Assembly (NCBI GenBank): GCA_937965785.1
Contig: CALCKT010000069.1
Span: forward strand, 106,455 to 170,454
Reading direction: 5' to 3'
DNA length: 64,000 bases
Source: an uncultured Propionibacteriaceae bacterium
Lineage (GTDB): Bacteria > Actinomycetota > Actinomycetes > Propionibacteriales > Propionibacteriaceae
Position 1 is the stretch's first letter. Each line of letters starts with the position of its first letter. Positions 43,811 through 52,500 of the stretch are shown one piece after another. The position numbers and the translations under genes were made by a program. Under the pieces are notes generated by a model, which did no database searches, was not told the DNA's origin, and worked only from the letters and a program-made list of their open reading frames with translations.

Positions 43811-43920
43811 GTGGCGTGGTTGCTGTGTGCTGGCTCGGGGCCTGGTTAGCCGGCGTGCCCGGTTGATTGCCGGGGCGATGGCGATCCGTGGACGAAAATC
43901 GGGACGAGGCCACGAAAAGC
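43811..43920 (+). pseudogene. Decayed duplicate of the 3' end of the MFS gene
   Basis: The DNA is recognisably the end of the MFS gene at 29190-29297: GTGTGCTGGCTCGGGG, then a CCCGGTTGATTGCCGGGGC against CCCGGCTGGTGGCCGGGGC, then GCCACGAAAAGCTAAGG against GCCGCGAAAAGCTAAGG. Stop codons (TAG, TGA) interrupt the frame. This marks the left part of a duplicated segment. Confidence 0.8.
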
Positions 43921-43939
43921 TAAGGTAAGGATTGCCTAA
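43921..43939. promoter_or_regulatory. Decayed iron box in the duplicated segment
   Basis: TAAGGTAAGGATTGCCTAA occupies the same place as the iron box at 29295 relative to the duplicated flanks, but it matches the consensus at only 14 of 19 positions. It may still weakly control the ABC-2 exporter operon downstream. Confidence 0.55.
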
Positions 43940-43942
43940 ACC

Positions 43943-44422
43943 TTGGGGTTGGGTGAGTGGTGTCCGAACACGTTGAAATGGGAGTCTTGGGTGGTTGAAA
44001 CGAATCCTGCGGATCTTCTGCACGAGTTGTTGGCGGAGCTGCTGGGAGCTGAACGTGTCGAGATCGCTGACACCGGCCCTGAGGAATCGCTCTCCAACTG
44101 CGGTATCGATTCGTTGCGACTGATCGCCGTGGCGCAGCGGTTGGGCAGTTGGGAACCCCTCGGTTTCCGAGGATCCGGGGTGCGTGCGTTGGACACGGTC
44201 GGCGCCGGTGAGGTCGAAGCGGGCGTGGGCTCCACCACCGGCTGTCGGGAATGTGACTGGGAGCCCTTGGTCACACGCCGCCCGGGCTTCAGGGCGAAAC
44301 CGGCGCATACCCGAAGACTTTCAAACCGCGTCGTTTCCTGCACCCGGCAAAGCTTGCGGCCCAGTACCTGCCCGACAGCTTCGAGGTCCACCAAAAAACC
44401 CAGTGACGGAAAAGAGAGCTGA
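43943..44422 (+). pseudogene. Decayed, internally deleted copy of ArCP-ligase / second ligase
   Basis: The first part matches the carrier domain of the gene at 29331 (ETNPADLLHELLAELLGAER, serine in CGIDSLRLIAVAQRLG). A one-base insertion near the start shifts the frame relative to the GTG. A 57-bp loss has occurred between two GGGCAG direct repeats. Near 44290 the sequence jumps to the tail of the second ligase gene (ATACCCGAAGACTTTCAAAC compared with 32776 onward), so about 3 kb is missing. The residual open frame could still make an isolated carrier domain, but the start would be a TTG; I regard it as a pseudogene. Confidence 0.82.
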
Positions 44423-45411
44423 TGGATAGAACACCACAACCGGTACTCCTTGTGGATGACGTCCACAAGGATTTCGGTCGCGGAAGCAAACGCAAAAAAG
44501 TACTGAAGGGTCTCAGCTTCGAGGTTCCCGAGCACCGGGTCGTTTCGCTGCTGGGCGCCAACGGTGCGGGCAAGACCACCTTGGTGAACATCGCATCCAC
44601 CCTGATGCTGCCGACCTCGGGAACCATCGAGGTGTGCGGCACCAATGTCGTCACTCATCCGGAACAGGCACGTCGCTCGATCTCGCTGACCGGTCAGTTC
44701 GCTGCCGTTGACGGAGAGCTGACGGGTCGCGAGAACCTGGTCTTCTTCGCTCGCCTGTACGGGCTGCGGCCCAAAGCGGCCAAGGCCCGGGCCGACGAGC
44801 TGCTGGAACAGTTCCGACTCTCAACCGCCGCCACCCAACGGGCCTCCAAGTATTCAGGAGGCATGCGGCGCCGCCTCGACATCGCCGCCTCGCTGATCGT
44901 GGAACCCCGGTTGTTGTTCCTCGACGAGCCGACCACCGGACTGGATCCGCTGTCGCGGCGGGAACTCTGGGAGACCGTCGAGGACCTGCGAGACCGCGGG
45001 GTCTCCGTTCTGCTGACCACGCAATACCTCGATGAAGCCGAGCGGCTCTCCGACGACATCGTGCTGATCCGTGACGGCAGCAAGGTGATGCAGGGAGCAC
45101 CCGCTGCGCTGCGGCAGCAGTTCGGAGCCCCGGTGTGCCAGATCGGTTTCGAGGCCGTTGCCGACGCCGATCGGGCTGTTGCCGACGTGTTGTCCGCGCG
45201 GCTCGGGAGGAGAACCGACGGTTTCACCCGCGAAGGGCTGACGGTCTCCTTCACCGCGCACCGCGGAGTCGATGATCTTGCCGACTCCTTGGAGGCCCTT
45301 CGCGGGGCCGGCATCCCCACCAGCACGGCGGCGCTGAATCCGCCGTCGCTGGACGACGTTTTCCTCAGTATGGCCTTCGAATCCTCCCCGGAAGAGCCTG
45401 ATGAGGTCTGA
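44422..45411 (+). CDS. ABC transporter ATPase, DrrA-like (ABC-2 exporter)
   Basis: A 329-residue ATPase: Walker A GANGAGKTT (about residues 45-53), signature YSGGMRRRLDIAASL, Walker B RLLFLDEPTTGLDPLSR and H-loop LTTQYLDEA, all as in daunorubicin-resistance DrrA. The C-terminal 100 residues include the DrrA-type extension ending PPSLDDVFLSMAF. Its ATG overlaps the pseudogene's stop. It works with the two following permeases and probably exports a small natural product, such as a metallophore. Confidence 0.93.
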   Translation: MDRTPQPVLLVDDVHKDFGRGSKRKKVLKGLSFEVPEHRVVSLLGANGAGKTTLVNIASTLMLPTSGTIEVCGTNVVTHPEQARRSISLTGQFAAVDGELTGRENLVFFARLYGLRPKAAKARADELLEQFRLSTAATQRASKYSGGMRRRLDIAASLIVEPRLLFLDEPTTGLDPLSRRELWETVEDLRDRGVSVLLTTQYLDEAERLSDDIVLIRDGSKVMQGAPAALRQQFGAPVCQIGFEAVADADRAVADVLSARLGRRTDGFTREGLTVSFTAHRGVDDLADSLEALRGAGIPTSTAALNPPSLDDVFLSMAFESSPEEPDEV

Positions 45412-45412
45412 A

Positions 45413-46210
45413 ATGTCAGGTGCCGAGAAAACCGCGCTGGCGGTGCCGCCGTCCCCCAGCTTCTGGCGGGGATTCACCGGCGCGACGTGGCGAAACACCC
45501 TGCGGTTGAGCCGAAATTCGGCATCGATCGTCTCGGCCTTCGTGATTCCCGGTCTGTTCATGCTGGCCTTCTGGGCGGTCTTCGGGCATGCCGCCAGCAG
45601 TTCCGGTTTCGACTATGCACTGTTCCTGATGGCGGCCTGTATGTTCCAAGCGGTTCTGTTCACGGCAGGTGGTTCCGCACTCGCGCTGGCAGTTGACGTC
45701 GAATCCGGGCTGCTGGCGCGGATGCGGGCCATGCCCATCAATGCTGCTGTTGCCATCGGAGGGCGTTTGGCCACCGACCTGCTGCGTTCCTTGGTATCGG
45801 TGATCACCGTCGCGGTTCTCGGCCTGGTCTGTGGGGCGGAACCTGATTCCTGGGTAGGAGCGGCGGCGGCTCTCGGAGTTGCCTTGGCCATGGGTGAGGT
45901 GCTGGCGCTGCTGTTCTGCGGCATCGCACTGCGGTCGGCGCAGCCGGTGCAGGTGGCCAACCTGATCCAGACGATCGAGATGCCGTTGTTGATGCTCTCG
46001 ACGGCCTTCATACCGGTGGAGACCCTTCCTGACTGGCTGGAGCCGATCGTCAAACACATGCCCTTCTCGCCGCTGATCGACACCACGCGAGCGTTCCTGA
46101 CCGGTTCCGATCCGGGGGATTCCGGGTGGGAGGCGCTGGCCTGGATCGGGGGAGGCCTGGTTCTGGGCGCGTTCTGGGTGTCCAAGGCTTTCAGGAGGAG
46201 GCAGGCATGA
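45413..46210 (+). CDS. ABC-2 type permease, DrrB-like (first)
   Basis: A 265-residue membrane protein with six segments (ASIVSAFVIPGLFMLAFWAV; FLMAACMFQAVLFTAGGSAL and others) and the ABC-2 hallmark near the end, STAFIPVETLPDWLEPIVKH followed by MPFSPLIDTTRAFL. I chose the ATG after GATGAGG rather than the ATG 12 bp upstream. It overlaps the second permease by 4 bp (ATGA), so the two likely form a heterodimer. Confidence 0.88.
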   Translation: MSGAEKTALAVPPSPSFWRGFTGATWRNTLRLSRNSASIVSAFVIPGLFMLAFWAVFGHAASSSGFDYALFLMAACMFQAVLFTAGGSALALAVDVESGLLARMRAMPINAAVAIGGRLATDLLRSLVSVITVAVLGLVCGAEPDSWVGAAAALGVALAMGEVLALLFCGIALRSAQPVQVANLIQTIEMPLLMLSTAFIPVETLPDWLEPIVKHMPFSPLIDTTRAFLTGSDPGDSGWEALAWIGGGLVLGAFWVSKAFRRRQA

Positions 46211-46989
46211 GCGTCCAGACACGGGCACGTGGGATCAACTGGTTCGCCGCCGTATGCATTCACGCCGACCGGTTGCTCAAACACCGGCTGCGTTCCCCAG
46301 CCGCCATCGCGTCGGCAGTGGGGATGCCGGTCGTCATGATCGTGATGACCCTGGTCATCTTCGACGGCATGGTCGAGCAGTTCACCGGGAGCGGCATGAA
46401 TGTCGGTGCGTTGGCGGTCATGGTGGCTTTTTCATCGTCCTTCACGGCCGCCCTGATGGGCGCCGGCGACACCGTCCGCGAACGCCACCAGGGGTTGCCA
46501 GATCGTTTGGCGACGATGCCGGGACATGTCTCGTCGGGTTACATCGGGCGGGTGGTATCGGAGGTCGTGCGGGCCGAGGTGTCAGTGGTCACGGCCATGG
46601 TGGTCGGGCTGATTGCCGGAGCTGATTTCGGCAGTGCCGTGAATTTCTGGTCGATCCTGGGGATCATGACGGTCGTCGCGATCACTGCAGGCGCCGTTGG
46701 AGTCATGCTCGGTTATGTAGCAGAGACCCCTCAGGGGGCGGTGTCCTTCGCGCCGCTCGTGATGGCCGCCATGTTCTTCAACACCGCGATGATGCCCCGT
46801 GACATGTATGCGGAGGTGTTGCGTCCCGTGGTGGATGGTTCCCCCATCACCGCCATCACCCAACTGGTATCCGACATCCGTGGGGACGGCATCGAGGCCG
46901 AGCATCTGGTGCTGTTCCTGGTCTGGTTCGGTGGCCTGCTCCTGCTGTCGATCGTCGTGCTGTCCGCCAAGGCCAGGTCGCGACGCTGA
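46207..46989 (+). CDS. ABC-2 type permease, DrrB-like (second)
   Basis: A 260-residue partner permease. The segments include AAIASAVGMPVVMIVMTLVI, MVAFSSSFTAALMGAGDTVR and ERHQGLPDRLATMPGHVSSG, and it ends HLVLFLVWFGGLLLLSIVVL. The start MSVQTRARG overlaps the previous stop by ATGA. The third gene of a three-gene exporter operon, which ends at a strong inverted repeat. Confidence 0.88.
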   Translation: MSVQTRARGINWFAAVCIHADRLLKHRLRSPAAIASAVGMPVVMIVMTLVIFDGMVEQFTGSGMNVGALAVMVAFSSSFTAALMGAGDTVRERHQGLPDRLATMPGHVSSGYIGRVVSEVVRAEVSVVTAMVVGLIAGADFGSAVNFWSILGIMTVVAITAGAVGVMLGYVAETPQGAVSFAPLVMAAMFFNTAMMPRDMYAEVLRPVVDGSPITAITQLVSDIRGDGIEAEHLVLFLVWFGGLLLLSIVVLSAKARSRR

Positions 46990-47018
46990 TCACCGTGTGC
47001 GTTCATTGGCAAGAAACC

Positions 47019-47048
47019 GCCGGTTGACCGCCGAGACGGTCAACCGGC
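47019..47048. terminator. Perfect 12-bp inverted repeat between convergent operons
   Basis: GCCGGTTGACCG, six-base loop CCGAGA, then CGGTCAACCGGC. It sits 30 bp after the permease stop and about 80 bp from the stop of the ligase on the other strand, where both operons must end. There is no T-run, which is common for high-GC actinobacterial terminators. Confidence 0.65.
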
Positions 47049-47127
47049 TCACGGTTTGGCTGAACCCGGAGGTTCTGTCGCTGGGAAATGATGCGATGGG
47101 GGAACGCCGGTCTTTTTCCGCCGGCCC

Positions 47128-48723
47128 TCACAGGACTCCGTCGGCACCCTTCAGACGCTCCACCCTGCCCTCGGCCAGACGCTCCTCCGCCCAACGGCGC
47201 AGGGAGACCTTGTCGGTCTTCTTCAGGGCCGAGACCTGCGGCAACGTGTCCACGAACTCGATGTAGGAAGGCCGGGACCACTTGGAAACATTGGCCTGGA
47301 TGAAGTCCGAGACGGCCTCCTTGTCGACCGTGGCGTCCTCGTCCAGTTTCAGCCACGCGAAGACCACCTCGCCGGCGTAGGAGTCCTCCACCGGGTGGAC
47401 GACGGCGTCGAGCACACCCTCGTAGCGTTGCAGCGCCTCCTCGATGGGGCGGGTCGGTACGTTGTAGCCGCGATAGAGCACCATGTCACGTTTGCGACCG
47501 GTGATCCAGATCCGGTCCCCGATCCGGCGTGCCATGTCGGTGGTGGCCATCCAGCCGTCCGGTTGCACGGTTGAGACCCAGGAACGTTCTGGGGTCCAGC
47601 GGGCCGAGTTGATGTAGTCGCCCTTGACGAAGATCTCGCCCGAGACCCCCTCGGGGACCACGTTGCCGTCGTCGTCGCGGATCTCGATGTCCTCGGGGAA
47701 GAAGAGACGACCGGCGCTGCTCAGGATTTCGGGATCACCCGAGCAGTGGTCCGCCTGGTCCAGGGCCGACAGCATTCCCGCCTCGGTCTGGCCGTAGGCC
47801 TGCAACAGTTTGTCACCACCGATGGCCTCGATGGCCTCGTTGAGATCGGTGGGGCTGATCGTCTGGCCCGCGTAGACGATCGATTTCAGCGCGGACAGGT
47901 CGGTCATCTCGAAGGACGGGTCGCGGACTATGGCGGTCATCTGGCTGGAGGGCAGGAACAGTGCGGTGATCCTGTAGCGTTCCATTTCCGACAGGATGCC
48001 CGCAGGGGTCGCGCGTCCACGATAGATACAGGGCACCAGACCCGAGGTCGCGAACATCTGTGCCATGCCACAACCCTCCAGTGACGACAGCGGCATGGTG
48101 CACAGGAATCGACCCTCCAGGCCGACGCCTCCGATGCGGTTGATGTAGTTGTAGGTCATCAACTCGGTCGAGCGGTGGGTCAGTAGCATTCCCTTCGGGG
48201 TGCCGGTGGAACCCGATGTGTAACGCAAGGTGTTCCAGTCCCCGGCCTTGTTGCGATCGGCGTGGACCAGGAGTTCTTCGGGGTCGATCTCTGCGGTCAG
48301 GTCGGTGAAGGACTCTTCCTCGACGATCGGGCAGGAGTACTCATCGGTCATCACTTCCTCGGCCATGTGCCGGGTTGCGCGATCAACGAAGAGCAGTTTT
48401 GCCCCCGACTCGTTCAGCATGTGACGCCGTGATGGGGCCGATGCGAAGGGAGCCAGCGCCGATGAGACGCGGCCGCTGAAGAACATTCCCACCAGGACGG
48501 GAATCTTGGCCAGGGTGTCGGAACCGGTGAAGGCCACCACGTCACCGCGCTGGGTTCCGTTGGCCTCCATCACGTCGATGGCTGCTTTGGCAATTGCCGC
48601 GCACTGACGGCCGGTAAGGAAATCGGTGTTGTCGATGATGGCCGGGGAATCGGCCTTCTCGGTCCATGACTTGACGATGTCGCGCATGTAGTTGAGCGTT
48701 TCGAAATCCTTGTACTTGAACAT
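47128..48723 (-). CDS. Acyl-AMP/acyl-CoA ligase
   Basis: A 531-residue adenylate-forming enzyme: A3 RYTSGSTGTPKGMLLTHRS (about residues 166-184), A5 QAYGQTEAGMLSALD, A7 GWMATTDMARR, A8 ITGRKRDMVLYRGYNVPTRP and the C-terminal domain ending DTLPQVSALKKTDKVSLRRW. It lacks a carrier domain. It is the last gene of the leftward operon NRPS - TEII - ligase behind an iron box. It may load an aryl or acyl starter or tailor onto the ArCP or PCP; specificity cannot be read. Confidence 0.88.
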   Translation of the reverse strand: MFKYKDFETLNYMRDIVKSWTEKADSPAIIDNTDFLTGRQCAAIAKAAIDVMEANGTQRGDVVAFTGSDTLAKIPVLVGMFFSGRVSSALAPFASAPSRRHMLNESGAKLLFVDRATRHMAEEVMTDEYSCPIVEEESFTDLTAEIDPEELLVHADRNKAGDWNTLRYTSGSTGTPKGMLLTHRSTELMTYNYINRIGGVGLEGRFLCTMPLSSLEGCGMAQMFATSGLVPCIYRGRATPAGILSEMERYRITALFLPSSQMTAIVRDPSFEMTDLSALKSIVYAGQTISPTDLNEAIEAIGGDKLLQAYGQTEAGMLSALDQADHCSGDPEILSSAGRLFFPEDIEIRDDDGNVVPEGVSGEIFVKGDYINSARWTPERSWVSTVQPDGWMATTDMARRIGDRIWITGRKRDMVLYRGYNVPTRPIEEALQRYEGVLDAVVHPVEDSYAGEVVFAWLKLDEDATVDKEAVSDFIQANVSKWSRPSYIEFVDTLPQVSALKKTDKVSLRRWAEERLAEGRVERLKGADGVL

Positions 48724-48759
48724 GTAGGGGTCCTTGTTGTTTGTTGGGTGGCGAGGTGC

Positions 48760-49506
48760 TTACTTGCCGGATGGCGAGGTGGTCGGCAGATTTTCCATTA
48801 CCGCACGCAGCACTGTCGCCTGCTGGGCGGAAAGATAGAAATGGTGCCCTGGGTGGGTTATCAGATGCGTTCCTCTGGTGGTGAAACGATCCCACGCCGA
48901 GACATCCGCTAGCGTGAAATCGGGGTCCTCGGTCGCCAGATGGAGTGTGATCGGCAAGGGGAGCGGGGTGGGTTCACAGCGATGGGTTTCGGCCAGGCGC
49001 ATCTCACTTCTCACCTGGTCGAGCAGAACGGCGGCGAGGTCTTCGTCCTCCAAAGGATTTTCCTCACCCGGGGACATTTTCCCAATTGAGGAGACGAGAG
49101 CCCGGTCGTCGAGAATGTGACGGGGCGCCGCGACCGGCTGGTCCGGGGCTCTGGTCGCCGAGACGTGCAGCGCCTGCGGGGGATTGTCCTCGGCAACCAG
49201 GAACTGGGTGACCCGGTGGGCCAGCAATCCTCCCATTGAATGACCGAAAAGAACGGTCCGCTCCGCCTGATCTCCGATCACGGTGACGAGGGCCTCGGCC
49301 AGTTCATCCAAGGACGATGCCCGGGCGGCGGTGAAGAGCTCCTCATGTCCCGGGTACTGAACGGCACACAACTCCACTCCCAGGTTGTCGGCAACGGGAC
49401 CCCAGTTGCGAAAATAGGAGGCAGAACCGCCGGCATGGGGCAGGATGACGATGCGCACCGGGGCATGCCGTGGGCAGGTGTAGGTGTGCAGCCCCGGGCG
49501 TATCAT
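48760..49506 (-). CDS. Type II thioesterase (set 2)
   Basis: A 248-residue GrsT/YbtT-like hydrolase: IVILPHAGGSASYFRNW, nucleophile elbow VLFGHSMGGLLAHRV (Ser about residue 93), and catalytic His in ITHPGHHFYLS. It starts within the NRPS stop codon (ATGA). It removes wrong acyl groups from the carrier domains. Unlike the thioesterase at 40235, it keeps the serine. Confidence 0.92.
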   Translation of the reverse strand: MIRPGLHTYTCPRHAPVRIVILPHAGGSASYFRNWGPVADNLGVELCAVQYPGHEELFTAARASSLDELAEALVTVIGDQAERTVLFGHSMGGLLAHRVTQFLVAEDNPPQALHVSATRAPDQPVAAPRHILDDRALVSSIGKMSPGEENPLEDEDLAAVLLDQVRSEMRLAETHRCEPTPLPLPITLHLATEDPDFTLADVSAWDRFTTRGTHLITHPGHHFYLSAQQATVLRAVMENLPTTSPSGK

Positions 49507-52500
49507 GCGTTTTCCCTGGAAAGACGCAGGATGGTGTCCGCCAGTTTGGAAACCAAGGGCGGAGTGACACAGGAGAAGTGGTCGCCGGGTACCGCATGCT
49601 CGTGCAGTTCACCGATGGTTGCCTGACGCCAGTAGCTGACTCGCTGCTCGGCGACTCCCGGGATGTAGGAGTTGTCCTGGTCGGAGACCACCAGGTGAAT
49701 ATCGGTCAGCAGAGTTGGCGGGGGTGATTCTGAAGCCGCGTAGTTGTGGGAGAACAGGTCGTGCTGGGCATGGAGCAGCTCTTCGTCGACATCCTCCCCG
49801 GTGTTGCGCCGCTGGTTGCGGGCGTAGCTGGCGAGTCTCTCGGCATCGCTCATCGCGTAGAAGCCAAGCAGTCGCTCCGCGGTGGCACCGAGGGTCGGAT
49901 CGGATGGGCCGATGATCGCCAGGGTTGCCGGTATGTCCAGTTGTCCGGACGCGGAGGCCGCCGTCATAACCGCCCCCAGTGACATCAGATCGGACAGCTC
50001 CAGGCCCAGGTTGGTGATCGGCATGCCAACCACCGACAGGAAGAAGATCTCTCGTAGCAGCTCGTCGGAACCAACCATCGTCAACGGGGTTGCATTGATG
50101 ATCACCGGGGCGAGTGTTTCGACGCCGAGGTCGCCCAGAGCACCTGAGATGTGCCCCGCCAGGAAACCACCGATTGAATGTCCGATCACCTGTACCCGTG
50201 ACGGAGACAGGTCGGCCACCAGAGGGGCCACCGTTTGGGCGAGTTCAGTGAAGGCCGTCTCTTTTGGCAGCGACAGATACCAGGCCGGGTCGGTGAGTTC
50301 CACTCCCACCACCTGGCCAGCGATTCGCAATTTCGTGGCCAGGGCCTCCAGGTATCCGGAACTGCCCAGTGCTCCCGGGGCCAGCACGCGCAGCAGCGTA
50401 CCCTCACCCTCCGCCTGGGGGAGCAGCCTCACCCCGTGCTCGACGTCGGCCGGCAGTGTGACCGCGGGGCTGGCGGGGGAGTCGATGCCAGTTCCCGAGT
50501 CCTGCAGGAAGGAGTCCAGGCCGATGGGACGCGGGTCGTCCATCAGGGCGCGCAGGATCACGTCGAAACTGAACCCGGCCGCTTGTGGCAGCTGCTTCTG
50601 GACCGCGGTGACCAGCTGCGCCATCACCATCGAGTCAGCTCCGTGGGCGAACAGATTGTCGCCCGCGGCCAGCTCGGGACGGTGAAGCACCACCCGGCAG
50701 ATCTCCAGGCAAAGTGAGTCCTCGTCCGCGACGACTGCGACTTCCGGTGCGGTTCCGTTGGCGAGTTCCACCAGCCCGGCCCGGTCCACCTTGCCGTTCG
50801 GCGTCAGGGGCAACTCGGACCGGACGGCGACGGTGGCGGGTATCCACCCCGGGGGTAGTTGCTCGGCCAGGACCTGCCGTACCTGCTTCACCAACTCCTC
50901 GGCGTCCAAGGTGTCGAAGACCGCCACGTGTCCGGTGATTCCCCCGCCCAGTGGCATGACGACGCATGCTCCGGCGTTGGCCAATGCCTTGTCGTCGCCG
51001 CCGAGGACGATGACCCAGGCGTTGCTGGCCAGATGGTTCAGTTCAGCGGCCACGACCTCGGGTGGGATGCCGGCTCCGACGATCACCATGTTCGACGAGT
51101 CGTGTGTGGCGATCTCCGCTCCCGGGGCCCAGCCATGGCTGATCAGCCGCATGTCGCCGACCACCTGATGGGCGGTGTCGTCGGAGAACAGGTGGTATTG
51201 AAAGTCGAAACCGTGAATCACCGGGATTACGGTTGGGGCCACCGGCTCGCCGGAGGCGAACTCGACAATGTTCAGGGTGTGGCGTTCGTGCCGTGACAGC
51301 CAGGCTGCCAGCCGATGGGTGAGAGCCGCTACCAGACGTGCGTCGTGGGTCGTGGTCCCTGGGGCTCCTTGTTTGGCTGCCGTCCGTTCCGCGACGGCCA
51401 GCGCTGAGTCGAGGTACGTCGCCAGCCCGGAACGTTCTCCGTTGTCGGTGGGGGTGACGAACAAGGCGATCTGCCGGTCCCGGGGGGTTTGGGGGTCGGG
51501 GGAGTGAGCGACCGCGACTGCCTGGGCCACACCTTCACAGCCCAGAGCCGTCGATTCGATCTCACCCAGCTCGATGCGATGACCACGCACCTTCACCTGG
51601 GTGTCGAGGCGACCCAGGAATTCGATCTCCCCCTCCGGCAACCAGCGCCCGCGGTCGCCGGTGAGGTACCAGCGGGTCCCGGCCCGTTCGACGAAACGGG
51701 CGGTGGTCGACTCCGGGTCGTTCTCGTAGCAGCGGGCCAGCGAACCACCTGCTATGACGATGTCTCCCGCCACGAGGTCGGGGCGGGAGTGCCCATCGGC
51801 GTCAACCACGTCCATTGCCTGACCGGACAACGCCACGCCGTAGGGAACCGAGGAACGGTTCTCGTCCCCCGGGGCCACGACATGGAAGTTCGACCAGATA
51901 CCGGCTTCGGTGGCACCCCCCAGGGCGACGACCGTCATCGACGGGTTGTGTTCCCACAGCCGGGACCCGAGGTTGACCGGGACCCAGTCGCCGGAGACCA
52001 GGACCAGCCGCAAACCGGCCAAGGCCCCCGGGGCAGCGGCGTCGCAGACCATCGAGGCCTGGGCGGGGGCCGAGTTCCAGAGGGTGACGCCGTGGGCCGA
52101 CACCAGATCGGCCCACACACTCGGGTCGGTGTAGTCCGAGGGAGCCGGGATGACCAACGAGCCGCCGAAGGCGAGAACCCCGAAGATGTCGAACACCGAG
52201 AGATCGAAACCCAGCGATGAGACCATCAGCCCACGATCCTCGTCACCGACGTTCCAGCGGTTCCGGACATCCACGATGGTGTTCAAGGCGGCACGGTGGG
52301 TCATCACGACCCCCTTCGGGTCGCCGGTGGAACCCGAGGTGAAGATCACGTAGGCATCCGCATCCGGATCATTCGCGACACGGACCTGCGCCGGATCACC
52401 GGCCTGCGGGATGGTTTCCAGGACGTCGGCATCCAGCACCACCCGGGCCCCGCAGCTGGCGATCACACGTTCCCGGCGGGCCCGTGGATGGGAGACGTCC

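Noticed and set aside
43943..44422. Free-standing ArCP gene
   Set aside because: The carrier serine is kept, but the original start is frameshifted and the tail is an out-of-context ligase end. A decayed duplicate explains everything seen.
47106..47125. Second hairpin GCCGG/CCGGC after the acyl-AMP ligase
   Set aside because: Stem of only five pairs with a ten-base loop; too weak to call as a terminator beside the strong one at 47019.
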